A stretch of DNA of 64,000 nucleotides from Pseudomonas sp. B21_DOA (lineage in GTDB: Bacteria; Pseudomonadota; Gammaproteobacteria; Pseudomonadales; Pseudomonadaceae). The stretch lies in assembly GCA_030544685.1 (NCBI GenBank), contig CP086683.1, forward strand, positions 3,720,001 to 3,784,000. The letters run 5' to 3'. Positions 25,834 to 35,599 of the stretch are shown here, in pieces (position 1 is the first letter of the stretch; every line of letters starts with the position of its first letter). The notes below the pieces were generated by a model, which ran no database searches, was not told the DNA's origin, and saw only the letters and a program-made list of their open reading frames with translations. Made by a program: the position numbers and the translations under genes.

Positions 25834-27000
25834 TCAGGCCATTCCTGATCCGCACATTTGCCTGCGCGGATTTTCACCACCTCGGGGGCTCAGGAGCATG
25901 GCGACGCAGGCGGCCGCCGCAAAAACACACAGGGCAACGGTCACACCTGTCGCCTCCAGCACTGCTCCGAAAATCGGTGTGCCGGCGGTCTGACCGAGTG
26001 CCAGCACCAGAAACGGGATGCCCAATCCCAAGTCCGGGCGATCCGGGAACAAGCGGATGCCTTGCAACAGATAAACGCCTGAAGAAACGATGTAGGCCGC
26101 GCCAAACAGGCTCATCGCGGCGAGGCCGTAAATGGCAGAAGCGCCAGTGGCGACAAGTCCCAGCGTGCCGGCCGCGATCCCTGCGAGCGCCAGATGTTGC
26201 ATGCGCGCGACACCAAAGCGGTCGGTCAGCACACCGGTTGCGCAACCACTGATGCCCGCGGCGCCCAACACGATCCAGGCCCAGGCAATCGACTGATCGG
26301 AAAATCCAGCCTCGCTGCGCAAAATGTCAGCGCCGAATGTCCAGATCGCCGTGCTCGCCAACCCCATCAGAAAGGCACTGACGCACAGCGGCAGTACGCC
26401 CGGCCGACGCAACATTGGCAGAGAAAAATTCTGCGCGACGTCATGTACCACCCGGCGCGGTACCGCAAACCAGAGCCACACCGTTACGCCGACGCCGATC
26501 AAGGCGAAAAGCGCGTAGAGCTGCCGCCATTGTCCTGCAGCCACTATCGCTGCCACGCCGGAAAAGACAATCCCGGCCGCCGTCCCGGCATTGATGAAAC
26601 CATTGGCCCGCGGACGGTCGGCATCATCAAGACGCGCCGCCACTGCGCTGGCCAATGGCGGCGAGGTCAGACCGGTGCTCAATCCCGCCAGCGCCACGCC
26701 GCAGCCCAACGCCAATCCGGACGCCGCGAGCACAATCAACCCCATCCCGAGCGCCGCCGCCGCGCCGGCCATGACCGTCAACCCGCGTGGGCTGACTTTG
26801 CCACTGCACACAAACGTCGCGACGATGCCCACGCAATACGCCGCAAACGCACTGCCGCCGATCCATCCGGCAGCGGACACACTCAAGGCCAGATCCTGAC
26901 GAATCTGCGGCAGCAGCAGTCCATAGGCGAAGCGCGCCAGACCGTAGGACAACGCCGTCAGCGCGAACGCCGCCAGCACCAGATTGATGCCGCGCTTCAC
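25834..27000 (-). CDS. MFS transporter (YbfB-like)
   Basis: A 388-residue major facilitator with about 12 helices. The N terminus SYGLARFAYGLLLPQIRQDL is typical of the YbfB group (the FARFAYGLLLP pattern). Other visible segments are LSTGLTSPPLASAVAARL, NGFINAGTAAGIVFSG and GCATGVLTDRFGVARM. The frame is intact. The substrate is unknown. It lies between the alginate lyase and a small DUF2934 gene on the same strand with no sign of a shared pathway. Confidence 0.88.
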   Translation of the reverse strand: MKRGINLVLAAFALTALSYGLARFAYGLLLPQIRQDLALSVSAAGWIGGSAFAAYCVGIVATFVCSGKVSPRGLTVMAGAAAALGMGLIVLAASGLALGCGVALAGLSTGLTSPPLASAVAARLDDADRPRANGFINAGTAAGIVFSGVAAIVAAGQWRQLYALFALIGVGVTVWLWFAVPRRVVHDVAQNFSLPMLRRPGVLPLCVSAFLMGLASTAIWTFGADILRSEAGFSDQSIAWAWIVLGAAGISGCATGVLTDRFGVARMQHLALAGIAAGTLGLVATGASAIYGLAAMSLFGAAYIVSSGVYLLQGIRLFPDRPDLGLGIPFLVLALGQTAGTPIFGAVLEATGVTVALCVFAAAACVAMLLSPRGGENPRRQMCGSGMA

Positions 27001-27040
27001 GAGCCCATTCCTCCCGCCAGCACGCGGCTTTGAAGATCGA

Positions 27041-27283
27041 TCATTTGGCAGCAGACGTGGTTTTCTTGCGCGTCCTGGTTGCAGGAGCAGCGCTGGCTGC
27101 CTTGGCCTTTTTCCGTGGTGCCGGCGGCGCTACGCTGCTGGCGACCGAACCCGGCAAGCCATCGGAATCGAACGCATCCAATTCGGCGCGCGCCTGCAAC
27201 CAGTGCTCGAAATCATTACCGTGCGGCCGACCTTGTTCTTCCCAAAGCCTGTAGGCGATTTTGCGGATGGTTTCCTCGTCCAT
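27041..27283 (-). CDS. DUF2934-domain small protein with basic tail
   Basis: An 80-residue protein. The first half is the DUF2934 motif (IRKIAYRLWEEQGRPHGN, then DFEHWLQARAEL). The second half is an Ala/Lys-rich tail (PRKKAKAASAAPATRTRKKT) that looks nucleic-acid binding. The start at MDEETIRK is chosen because GGAGACAACGA precedes it; a longer frame to 27343 adds unrelated residues. DUF2934 proteins are common stress-type small proteins in proteobacteria, with no known function. Confidence 0.8.
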   Translation of the reverse strand: MDEETIRKIAYRLWEEQGRPHGNDFEHWLQARAELDAFDSDGLPGSVASSVAPPAPRKKAKAASAAPATRTRKKTTSAAK

Positions 27284-27339
27284 TTCGTTGTCTCCTGCTG
27301 ATGTAAAAAAGTGCCTCGAAGGCGAGCAACCGGGGCGGA

Positions 27340-27600
27340 TCAAGGTGAAATCGGATCGCTGGCGGGGAAGGTTTCTTCAACCGCTTGATCCAGTTTCGAG
27401 TCACTCACATTGCGCTCATCGGCCCCAAGGTTCTGCTCGCAATGGCAAGCCGAAGAGGGGCAGGGTTGGCCCTTTGGGTGCAGATCCGCGCAGGCCTGAC
27501 TGCAAAACTGCTTGCCGTCACGCTCGAAGGTTTGCTCGCCGCTGCATTTGCAGGTGCAGCCCGGGCAGGCGCAATCAATTGTTGAAGGATCGTTAGCCAT
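27340..27600 (-). CDS. Bacterial metallothionein with C-terminal extension
   Basis: An 86-residue cytoplasmic metal-binding protein. The core (about 9-54) has the Pseudomonas metallothionein pattern: CACPGCTCKC, then FCSQACADLHPKG, CPSSACHC, with ten Cys plus His residues that bind zinc or cadmium. After residue 60 comes an acidic extension (KLDQAVEETFPASDPISP), a motif seen on various small pseudomonad proteins. GGAGGAAA lies 7 bases upstream of the start. It probably buffers or stores zinc. Confidence 0.92.
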   Translation of the reverse strand: MANDPSTIDCACPGCTCKCSGEQTFERDGKQFCSQACADLHPKGQPCPSSACHCEQNLGADERNVSDSKLDQAVEETFPASDPISP

Positions 27601-27633
27601 GGGTTTCCTCCAGGTGGTCTGTAAAGGCAGTCG

Positions 27634-28617
27634 TTACCGATTCTGATAACCCGCCCCGCACCTGCGTTTGATGATTTTCCCCACGCCCGATGAGTGGTAG
27701 AGCGCAGAGGGCGAGGGCAGTACGGCGTTCAACGCCAGGGAAAGATTCAGCGCCAGAATCAGCAGGATCGATACGCTGAAGATGCGTCGCGCCCAGACTT
27801 TCGCATTGGCATTGCGCACCGGTCGCAACGTCAGATAAAACCAGTAGCCGCCCAGCCCGAGCACCACCAGCGGATAGGAAACATTGATAGCCGCCACCCA
27901 GCCCAATATCGCCGCGCTGATCAGGAATGCGACCATGTAGAGGTTGATCTCGCGTCGGGCTTGGCTGAGGGTCAAGGTCGGTAACCCGGCGGCGCGAAAG
28001 TCTTCGTGGCGCATGACGGTGATCGCGTGGGAGTGGGGCATCTGCCAGCAGCAAAACACCACGATCAGCATCAGCGCCGTGGCATCGAAGCTGCCGGTGA
28101 CCGCGCAATAACCGACCACCGGCGGCATGGCCCCGGACAGGCTGCCGACCAGCGTGCCCCAATGCGAACGGCGTTTCATCAGGCAGGTATAGACGCCCGC
28201 ATAAACCATCAGACCGACTGCCGCCATGGCGCAGGCCAAGGCTGTTGTGCCGACCCACAACAAGCCGAAGCCGATCACACCCAGTACCGCCGCGTAGCAA
28301 AACGCACTGGGCAACGACACAGCGCGAACCGCCAAGGCCCGATGACAGGTGCGCACCATTCGCCGATCGATGTCGCGGTCGACGCAGTTGTTGATCACGC
28401 AACCGCAAGCAATGACCAGCGCGGTGCCGAGCAGGGCGGCCAATAAATGCGCCAGGGACACCGGGCGGCCACCGGCGGCAAGCAGATAGCCGCCGAACAC
28501 CGAAGCCAGATTGCCGACGATGATGCCGGGCTTGGTCAGTTCCAGCCCGACATTCAGCGACAGCCGCCATTGCTTCAGTGCGCCAGCATGTTGTGGTGAA
28601 TGCTGTCCATGATCCAT
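27634..28617 (-). CDS. cyoE: Protoheme IX farnesyltransferase CyoE
   Basis: Integral membrane enzyme that makes heme O for the bo-type oxidase. UbiA-family motifs are clear: the first Asp-rich motif NNCVDRDIDRRM (about 90-101) and the second YTCLMKRRSHWGTLVGS. Nine hydrophobic segments. The start is uncertain: ATG 28617 (MDHGQHSPQHAG) overlaps cyoD by 43 bases but is the only ATG close before the conserved LELTKPGIIVGN. The 327-residue length exceeds the usual 295 through both ends. It is the last gene of the cyo operon. Confidence 0.9.
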   Translation of the reverse strand: MDHGQHSPQHAGALKQWRLSLNVGLELTKPGIIVGNLASVFGGYLLAAGGRPVSLAHLLAALLGTALVIACGCVINNCVDRDIDRRMVRTCHRALAVRAVSLPSAFCYAAVLGVIGFGLLWVGTTALACAMAAVGLMVYAGVYTCLMKRRSHWGTLVGSLSGAMPPVVGYCAVTGSFDATALMLIVVFCCWQMPHSHAITVMRHEDFRAAGLPTLTLSQARREINLYMVAFLISAAILGWVAAINVSYPLVVLGLGGYWFYLTLRPVRNANAKVWARRIFSVSILLILALNLSLALNAVLPSPSALYHSSGVGKIIKRRCGAGYQNR

Positions 28618-28913
28618 AGCGAAAGCCCAACCAGCAGAAGAATGATCACCACCGAGAAGATCAGCGCTCTGAGGTTCCAGCGTTGCTCCTTGGCGGTGTC
28701 CAGATGCAGGAAATATTTCAGGTGGGCGAAGACCTGCACTACGCCAAGTGCGACCACCACCCAAGCGGTGACGCTGCGTGGCAACGTCGGGTACATGACC
28801 AAACCAAAGGGAATCACCGTCAGAATCACCGAAATGATGAAACCGACCATGTATGAACGACTGGTGCCATGGCTGGTGCCGGCACTGCTATGAATCGGGC
28901 TCTGGTTATACAT
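28575..28913 (-). CDS. cyoD: Cytochrome bo ubiquinol oxidase subunit IV CyoD
   Basis: A 112-residue three-helix subunit that aids assembly of the CuB site. Typical features: HGTSRSYMVGFIISVILTVI, the VQVFAHLKYFLHLD segment and a third helix ending IMDSIHHNMLAH. The start at MYNQSPIHSS is 2 bases from the cyoC stop; an upstream frame reading to 28967 lies inside cyoC. Confidence 0.92.
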   Translation of the reverse strand: MYNQSPIHSSAGTSHGTSRSYMVGFIISVILTVIPFGLVMYPTLPRSVTAWVVVALGVVQVFAHLKYFLHLDTAKEQRWNLRALIFSVVIILLLVGLSLWIMDSIHHNMLAH

Positions 28914-28914
28914 G

Positions 28915-29529
28915 TCACACCACCCCCAGCAGATAAACCACGGTAAATACGCAGATCCACACCACATCGAGGAAATGCCAGAACAGACTCAGGCAACTCA
29001 AGCGCGTGGTGTTGGTATTGGTCAGGCCACGGCTGCGCACTTGCAGCATCAACACCGCCATCCACACCAGCCCGCTGAGCACGTGCGCGCCATGGGTGCC
29101 GACGAGGGTGAAGAACGCGGTGAGGAAACCGCTGCGATCCGGCCCGTAGCCTTCTGCGATCAGATGATGGAATTCATTGATCTCCATGGCGATGAAGCCG
29201 CAACCGAGCACGAAGGTGACGCCGAGCCAGCGCAGCACGTGGGATTTGTCATTGCGGTTCATCGCCAGCATCGCGTAGCCGTAGGTGATGCTGCTCAACA
29301 ATAGCAACGCAGTTTCGGCAAGGACGTAGGGCAATTCGAAAATGTCGACGGTCGAGGGCCCGCCAGCGACGCTGTCTCGCAGTACGGCATAGCCTGCGAA
29401 CAGCGTCGCAAAGAGGATGCAGTCGGTCATCAGGTAGATCCAGAAACCGAAAATGCGCATCGAGCCCGCGTCTTCATGGCCATGTTCATGGCTGTGCGCG
29501 ATGTCTTTATCCAGAACGATATTGGACAT
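28915..29529 (-). CDS. cyoC: Cytochrome bo ubiquinol oxidase subunit III CyoC
   Basis: A 204-residue five-helix subunit of the heme-copper oxidase III family. Motifs [32 protein letters not shown] region and [13 protein letters not shown] are diagnostic. A His-rich N terminus (HSHEHGHED) is common in CyoC. It begins with ATG 29529, two bases after the cyoB stop; a TTG four codons' worth upstream is less likely. Confidence 0.93.
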   Translation of the reverse strand: MSNIVLDKDIAHSHEHGHEDAGSMRIFGFWIYLMTDCILFATLFAGYAVLRDSVAGGPSTVDIFELPYVLAETALLLLSSITYGYAMLAMNRNDKSHVLRWLGVTFVLGCGFIAMEINEFHHLIAEGYGPDRSGFLTAFFTLVGTHGAHVLSGLVWMAVLMLQVRSRGLTNTNTTRLSCLSLFWHFLDVVWICVFTVVYLLGVV

Positions 29530-29531
29530 GT

Positions 29532-31505
29532 TCAAGCCTCCGCCAAGTCTTTGAGACGCGCTTTTTCAATCCGCGCCACTTCCTGCGCCGGGACGAAATA
29601 ATCGATGTCTTCGTCGTAGCTGCGCACGATCATTGCCACCACCGAAGCGACCAGACCGAAGATCGCCAGCCACCAGATATGCCACACCAGGGCGAAGCTG
29701 CAGATCAGCGCGAAGACACTGATCACCAGGCCGGCGGAGGTGTTGCGCGGCATGTGAATGGCGCGGTAGTCGGTGTGACTGAGGGTGCTGACGCCGCGCT
29801 CCTTCATGCCCCAGTAGGCGTCGAGGTCGTTGACTTTCGGTTGCTCGGCGAAGTTGTAGAACGGTGGCGGCGAGGCCGTGGCCCATTCCAGCGTACGGCC
29901 GTCCCACGGGTCGCCGGTGAGGTCGCGCAGTTTCGCGCGGTTGCGGATGCTCACGTAGAGCTGCAGCGCCTGCGCGGACACACCGCAGAGAATAATGCCG
30001 ACGCCAAACAGTTCCAGCAGCAGCCACGGTTGCCAGGCCGGGTTGTCGAAATGGTTGAGGCGCCGGGTCATGCCCATGAAACCGAGCACGTAAGACGGCA
30101 TGAACGCGAAGTAGAAACCCACCAGCCAGCACCAGAATGCAATGCGCCCTAGCCGGTCGTTGAGGCGGAAGCCGAAGGCTTTCGGGAACCAGTAGGTCAG
30201 CCCGGCCATGTAGCCGAACACTGCGCCACCGATGATCACGTTATGGAAGTGCGCGATCAGAAACAGGCTGTTGTGCAACAGGAAGTCGGCACCGGGCACC
30301 GCCAGCAGCACGCCGGTCATGCCACCGATACTGAACGTGACGATAAAGCCCAGCGTCCACAGCATCGGCGTTTCGAAGCGCACGCGGCCGCGATACATGG
30401 TGAACAGCCAAGTGAAGATTTTCACCCCGGTCGGCACTGCAATGATCATCGTCATGATGCCGAAGAACGCGTTGACGTTGGCCCCCGCGCCCATGGTGAA
30501 GAAGTGGTGCAGCCAGACGATGAACGACAGGATCGTGATCGCAATCGTCGCCCACACCAGCGAGACATAGCCGAACAGGCGCTTGCTGCTGAAGGTCGCG
30601 GCGATCTCCGAGAAGATCCCGAACGCCGGCAGGATGAGGATGTACACCTCCGGATGCCCCCAGGCCCAGATGAGGTTGACGTACATCATCGGATTGCCGC
30701 CGGCCTCGTTGGTGAAGAAGTGCATGCCCAGATAACGATCGAGGGTCAGCATCAGCAGGGTCGCGGTCAGAATCGGGAACGCAGCGAGAATCAGGATCGA
30801 GGTGCACAGTGCATTCCAGGTGAACACCGGCATCTTGAACAGGGTCATGCCTTCGGTGCGCATCTTCAGGATGGTCACGAAGAAGTTGACCCCGGTTAAC
30901 AGCGTCCCTATACCGGATATCTGTAATGACCAGATGTAGTAATCCACCCCGACGCCGGGGCTGTAGCCAAGTTCGGACAGGGGCGGGTAGGCGACCCAGC
31001 CGGTACGGGCAAACTCACCGACGCCCAGGGAAATATTCACCAGCGCCGCGCCAACCACGAACAGCCAGAAGCTCAGCGCGTTGAGGAATGGATAGGCGAC
31101 ATCGCGGGCGCCGATCTGCAGCGGCACGACGATATTCATCAGGCCGACCACGAACGGCATGGCCATGAAGAAAATCATGATCACACCGTGGGCAGTGAAG
31201 ATCTGGTCGTAGTGTTCCGGCGGCAGATAACCCGGCCCACCACTGGATGCCATGGCCTGCTGGGTGCGCATCATGATCGCGTCGGAGAAACCGCGCAGCA
31301 GCATCACCAGCGCGACGATGATGTACATGCAGCCGATCTTCTTGTGGTCGACCGAAGTGAACCACTCGCGCCACAGGTAGCCCCATTTGCGCTTCCAGGT
31401 GACGGTACCGACCAGGGCAAAACCCATCAGGCCGACGATAGCCAGGGTGTACATGACAATCGGCTCGTGCAATGGAACCGCGTCCCATGAAAGTTTCCCG
31501 AACAT
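29532..31505 (-). CDS. cyoB: Cytochrome bo ubiquinol oxidase subunit I CyoB
   Basis: A 657-residue catalytic subunit with about 15 helices, holding low-spin heme b, high-spin heme o3 and CuB. Ligand motifs: His in [15 protein letters not shown], the His-Tyr crosslink pair in [14 protein letters not shown], the CuB pair WLHHFFTMG and the heme pair HFHNVIIGG. It reduces oxygen to water using ubiquinol and pumps protons across the inner membrane. Length equals E. coli CyoB within a few residues. It follows cyoA by 3 bases. Confidence 0.96.
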   Translation of the reverse strand: MFGKLSWDAVPLHEPIVMYTLAIVGLMGFALVGTVTWKRKWGYLWREWFTSVDHKKIGCMYIIVALVMLLRGFSDAIMMRTQQAMASSGGPGYLPPEHYDQIFTAHGVIMIFFMAMPFVVGLMNIVVPLQIGARDVAYPFLNALSFWLFVVGAALVNISLGVGEFARTGWVAYPPLSELGYSPGVGVDYYIWSLQISGIGTLLTGVNFFVTILKMRTEGMTLFKMPVFTWNALCTSILILAAFPILTATLLMLTLDRYLGMHFFTNEAGGNPMMYVNLIWAWGHPEVYILILPAFGIFSEIAATFSSKRLFGYVSLVWATIAITILSFIVWLHHFFTMGAGANVNAFFGIMTMIIAVPTGVKIFTWLFTMYRGRVRFETPMLWTLGFIVTFSIGGMTGVLLAVPGADFLLHNSLFLIAHFHNVIIGGAVFGYMAGLTYWFPKAFGFRLNDRLGRIAFWCWLVGFYFAFMPSYVLGFMGMTRRLNHFDNPAWQPWLLLELFGVGIILCGVSAQALQLYVSIRNRAKLRDLTGDPWDGRTLEWATASPPPFYNFAEQPKVNDLDAYWGMKERGVSTLSHTDYRAIHMPRNTSAGLVISVFALICSFALVWHIWWLAIFGLVASVVAMIVRSYDEDIDYFVPAQEVARIEKARLKDLAEA

Positions 31506-31508
31506 GAT

Positions 31509-32438
31509 TTAACGCTCCTCGGCCAGCAGACTCGGTTGTTGATTGACGCGCACATCGTCGCTGTTGCGTTGCACCTGGGTTTGCTTCTTGCGTGGTGCTT
31601 TGTTCATCCCTTCATACTTGTCGACGATGTCGAGAAACAGTCGCTCCTGCACAGCCGAGTAATAAGTAATCTTGTGCGCGACAGAGGGCTTGGCCAACTC
31701 GGCGTAACTGGCCTGATCAAGTTGCCCGGGCGCCGCTTTGACTTTGTTGACCCACGCTTCGTAATCCGCGCCGCTGAGTGCCAGGGTGCTGAAGTGCATG
31801 TCGGAGAAACCGTGGCCGTTATAGTTCGCGGCAATCCCGCGGTACTGACCGATTTCATTGGCGATCAAGTGCAACTTGGTCTGCATGCCGGCCATGGCAT
31901 ATATCTGCCCACCGAGTGCAGGAATAAAGAATGAAGTCATGGCAGCGTCAGAAGTGACGGTGAAACTTACCGGCGTATTCACCGGTATCGCCAGTTCATT
32001 GACCGAGGCAATGCCCAGATCGGGGTAAATGAACAGCCATTTCCAGTCCGTTGCCACTACTTGCACATTGAGGTGCGGCACGTCGGAATCCAGCGGGCGG
32101 TAGGGATCGAGTGCATGGGTGGTTTCCCAGGTCACCCAGCCGAGTACGCAAATAATCAGGAACGGCACACCCCAGACCACCGCTTCGATCTTGTGCGAAC
32201 TGGCCCAGCGCGGCGAATAACGCGCCTTCTTGTTGGTCGCGCGGTAGCGATAGGCGAACAGGAAGGTCATGACGATGACCGGGATCACCACCAACAGCAT
32301 CAGGCCCGTGGCGAGGATGATCAGGTCGCGTTCATCTCGGGCGACATCGCCCTTGGGGTTGAACACCACCAGATTGCAACCGGCGAGCAGAACGCTGGTA
32401 GCGAGATAGACCAGGCAATAGCTGATTGTTCGCTTCAT
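31509..32438 (-). CDS. cyoA: Cytochrome bo ubiquinol oxidase subunit II CyoA
   Basis: A 309-residue lipoprotein subunit. The lipobox LLAGC ends the signal peptide at Cys21; a second helix (LMLLVVIPVIVMTFLFAYRY) is followed by a periplasmic cupredoxin-like domain. The CuA ligands of cytochrome c oxidases are missing, as expected for a quinol oxidase. Other motifs: HKIEAVVWGVPF, DWKWLFIYPDLGIASVNE and SFFIPALGGQIYAM. First gene of the operon cyoABCDE. Confidence 0.95.
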   Translation of the reverse strand: MKRTISYCLVYLATSVLLAGCNLVVFNPKGDVARDERDLIILATGLMLLVVIPVIVMTFLFAYRYRATNKKARYSPRWASSHKIEAVVWGVPFLIICVLGWVTWETTHALDPYRPLDSDVPHLNVQVVATDWKWLFIYPDLGIASVNELAIPVNTPVSFTVTSDAAMTSFFIPALGGQIYAMAGMQTKLHLIANEIGQYRGIAANYNGHGFSDMHFSTLALSGADYEAWVNKVKAAPGQLDQASYAELAKPSVAHKITYYSAVQERLFLDIVDKYEGMNKAPRKKQTQVQRNSDDVRVNQQPSLLAEER

Positions 32439-32758
32439 ACATGCTCCTGTTCTTTATATCGATCCTTGTTTTCTTCGGGCAACAGTTGGCCATGGACAGA
32501 AAACCCTGTTTCTGTACCGGCTAATCACGCTGGGCTGAATAACGAGTTGTACTTGAGCTCGCCTGGGCCTCGAACTTTTTGAATGAGCATTCCGGCGTTG
32601 GTTTTACAGAATGTTACGCAAGCTGACGAACGGTTGAACTAGCGAAACGGCGGGCGCGAATCAACGCGCTATGCTGAAAATGCCTCTTGGCAATCCGTGG
32701 AATTATTCCGCCAAAGGAAAGATCTTTGACGTGAGCGAGTTGAGTTCAGGAGTACGAC
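32439..32758. other. Divergent intergenic region
   Basis: Contains the promoters for cyoA (minus) and the small plus-strand gene at 32759. Short AT-rich blocks occur near 32451-32480, just upstream of cyoA. I could not fix a specific Anr or other operator. Confidence 0.4.
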
Positions 32759-33073
32759 ATGTTCAAACGCGGCGAAACCTACAACAAATGGAAGGCGACG
32801 GAAAAGGCGGAAAAGTGCCATACCGAAGAAGTTGAAAACGGCTGTCATATCGAGGTACGGGCACGGGAAGCCGATGATGGCGACGTCGAAATGTTCATCA
32901 GCGTTTACACCGCGACCGGCGAATGCGCTTACGAACGCATCAGGAAATTGCCCGGCGTGGAATGGGAAGTCGAGGACGCGCTCAAACGTGGCATCGATCA
33001 GGCAGAACGAATTGCCGGCGGCGAGTCCGGACGATTGTCCTGTGCCGATGCGCACGGCCACGAGAATGAGTGA
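32759..33073 (+). CDS. Small conserved-looking hypothetical protein
   Basis: A 104-residue soluble acidic protein (MFKRGETYNKWKATEKAEKC, with HIEVRAREADDGDVEMFISV forming beta-type strands and a helical C-terminal half). CAGGAGT lies just before the ATG. No known domain recognised. It converges on galE, whose repaired stop lies 14 bases away. The coding reading is clean, so it is probably real, but its role is unknown. Confidence 0.6.
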   Translation: MFKRGETYNKWKATEKAEKCHTEEVENGCHIEVRAREADDGDVEMFISVYTATGECAYERIRKLPGVEWEVEDALKRGIDQAERIAGGESGRLSCADAHGHENE

Positions 33074-33086
33074 CCGTGCGCAGCTT

Positions 33087-34111
33087 TCAATTGGCCTGGC
33101 GAACGTCAACCTGGCCGAGTTGATTGCACTGCCAGCGCCAGGCATCGGCGAGCATGCTGTGCAGTGAGCGGCTCGCCTGCCAGCCCAGTTCTTCGAGGGC
33201 TTTTGCGGGTCCGCCCAGCATCGCGCGATGTCGCCGGGGCGCCTTGCTTCAATCCGCAAAGGGATCTTGATACCGGTCACTTGCTCGAAGGCGCTGACTA
33301 CCTCCAGCACCGAATAGCCGCGCCCGGTACCGAGGTTCCAGATGCTCACACCATGGCGATCGCGCAAGGCGTCGAGCGCGCAGACGTGCCCGAGCGCAAG
33401 GTCGACGACGTGCAGATAATCACGAATGCCGGTGCCGTCCGGGGTCGGGTAATCGTTGCCGAACACTGACAGCTGCGCGCGCTGGCCACTGGCAACTTCC
33501 AGCAGATAGGGCAGCAGATTGTTCGGCGTGCTGGTGGGGGCCTCGCCGAGCAGGCCGGAAGGGTGCGCACCAATCGGATTGAAATAGCGCAGCAGGCCGA
33601 TCGACCAGCGCGGGTCGGAACTGGCGACGCTCTTCATGATGTTTTCCGACATCAGTTTCGACATCCCGTAAGGGTTGGTCGGCTGGCCGGTGGCACAGGC
33701 TTCATTGATCGGCAGGGTAGCGCAGTCGCCGTAAACGGTCGCCGAAGAGCTGAATACCAGATGGAATACACCGGCCTGGGCCATGGCTTGGCACAGCGTC
33801 AGGCTGCCGCCGACATTGGTGTCGAAGTAGCGCAGGGGTTCACGCACGCTTTCGCCGACCGCTTTCAACCCGGCGCAATGCACCACGGCATCAATTGGAT
33901 AATCGTGCAGAAGATTGTCGAGCAGTCGTCGATTGCGTACATCGCCCTGGATGAACTCCGGTCGTTTGCCGGCCAGCGTACTGATGCGCTCGATTGCCGC
34001 GCGCTGGCTGTTGCACAAATTATCGAGGATCACCACATCCTCGCCGTTGCCCAGCCATTGCAATGCGACATGCGCACCAATGTATCCCGTACCACCCGTA
34101 ATCAAGATCAT
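33087..34111 (-). CDS. galE: UDP-glucose 4-epimerase GalE, frameshifted near C terminus
   Basis: A 341-residue SDR epimerase after repair, making UDP-galactose from UDP-glucose. NAD motif TGGTGYIGAHVALQ is at the very N terminus; the catalytic Ser/Tyr/Lys are in SSSATVYG and NPYGMSKLM. The frame is lost at 33207-33209, where one base is missing, and then continues AKALEELGWQASRSLHSML to a stop at 33087. The start MILITGG (34111) has GAGGG upstream; the long frame to 34264 is spurious. It is a paralogue of the 41224-42279 gene and probably serves the sugar-nucleotide needs of the adjacent exopolysaccharide genes. Confidence 0.9.
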
Positions 34112-34430
34112 GCGCCCGCCCTCACCAGTGACGCCATCGGCCGATGGCTTTGTGCATGGTTTCGAGGCGCCTGTGCGGCGGCAAAAACCATGTTGTCCTG
34201 GACGGTAGGGGATGGATTGTGCGGCGAGTTCAACCTTGTTTGCCAGCCGGTATGTGCAGTTCATCGGCTGCGTTCAAGGTTGGGCTGAACGTCGCGTGAA
34301 CACCGCGATTCCAACCTTCAAGAGCCTTACGGCCTCATCGAGAAATGCCCTGCACTTGCAGTGTCGACAAGTGTGACGGCCCGGTGGCTCGTCACTGAGT
34401 CTTCTTTTATTCCTTGATGAGGATCTGGCC
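34112..34430. other. Divergent promoter region of the exopolysaccharide plus arm
   Basis: Lies between galE (minus) and the glycosyltransferase operon (plus). No ORF of note. TGATGAGGA sits 6 bases before the 34431 ATG. No ops/JUMPstart element seen here. Confidence 0.4.
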
Positions 34431-35599
34431 ATGAACCTTGCAGAACAAACCGAGGCGCTCGCACGGGCGAGCGCGCAAAGCGCAGTTGAGGCATCGCTGC
34501 AGGTGCGCCCAACGTTGGTGTGCCTGTCGCATCTGCGCTGGGGCTTCGTCTATCAGCGGCCGCAGCACGTCATGTCGCGATTGGCCAAGCACTACGACGT
34601 GGTGTTTTTCGAAGAGCCGGTATTTGTCGAAGACGCAATGCCCGGACTCGAGCTTTCGAATCCGGCGGCGGGAATAGAAGTGGCGGTGCCGCACTTGCCT
34701 ATGGGCATGAGCGGCGAGGCGATCGAGCAGGCGCAGAGACAATTGCTCGATGAGCACCTCGCCGGGCGCGTTCAGGGCGATCTGCTCCTATGGTATTTCA
34801 CGCCGATGAGCCTGCTGTTTACCGAGCATCTCGATGCACGCGTCACCGTTTACGACTGCATGGATGAACTGTCCGCCTTCATGGGCGCACCTGCGCGATT
34901 GATCGACCTGGAGCAACAACTGCTGGCCCGGGCCGACGTGGTATTCACCGGCGGCGTCAGTCTGTGGGAGGTCAAGCAGCGCCAGCACGGCAATGCTTAT
35001 CCGGTGCCGAGCAGCGTCGACATCGCGCATTTCGCAGCCGCGCGGCAAGCTTTGCCGGAACCGCCAGATCAGGCATCCATAGCGCGGCCACGCCTGGGCT
35101 TTTTCGGCGTGATCGATGAACGCTTTGATATCGAATTAATTGATCGCGTGGCGGCGATGCGCCCCGACTGGCAGATCGTGCTGATCGGCCCGGTGGTGAA
35201 GATTGACCCGCAAACCCTGCCGCAACGGCCGAACATTCATTATCTGGGGGCAAGCAATATGCCGAGCTGCCGGATTACCTGGCGGGATGGGACGTCGCGC
35301 TGATGCCATTCGCACTCAACGCTTCCACGCGCTTTATCAGCCCGACCAAGACTCCGGAATATCTGGCCGGCGGTTGCCCGGTAGTGTCGACGCCGATTCA
35401 CGACGTGGTCAGCGGCTACGGCCAGAGTGGTGCGGTGTTCATTGCCGACACCGCCGAGGCCTTCGTCGAGGCGATCGAAAAAGCTTTGCCACTCAAAGGC
35501 ACCATCGAATTTCTGCAGCGCGCCGATGCCGCCATCGCCGGCATGTCGTGGGACAACACCAGCCGCTTCATGCAGGAGCAGATCGAATGCCTACGATAA
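34431..35599 (+). CDS. Glycosyltransferase (GT-B), frameshifted in G5 run
   Basis: A 389-residue cytoplasmic GT-B fold transferase after repair. The N-terminal half has the pattern SHLRWGFVYQRPQHVMSRLA, diagnostic of a GT1/GT4-related group. The C-terminal donor site reads RPRLGFFGVIDERFDIELID and later SPTKTPEYLAGGCPVVST with the conserved Glu. The frame breaks in the GGGGG run at 35246-35250; one more G restores HYLGGKQYAELPDYLAGWDV. It overlaps glf by 13 bases and heads a four-gene coupled operon, so it may use UDP-Galf as donor; that is inference. Confidence 0.87.

Noticed and set aside
27634..28764. The longest frame for cyoE (start at 28764)
   Set aside because: It would overlap cyoD by about 190 bases and add residues with no CyoE similarity.
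32669..34264. A 531-codon frame containing galE
   Set aside because: It is a fusion of an upstream non-coding stretch, galE and an out-of-frame tail created by the base loss near 33208.
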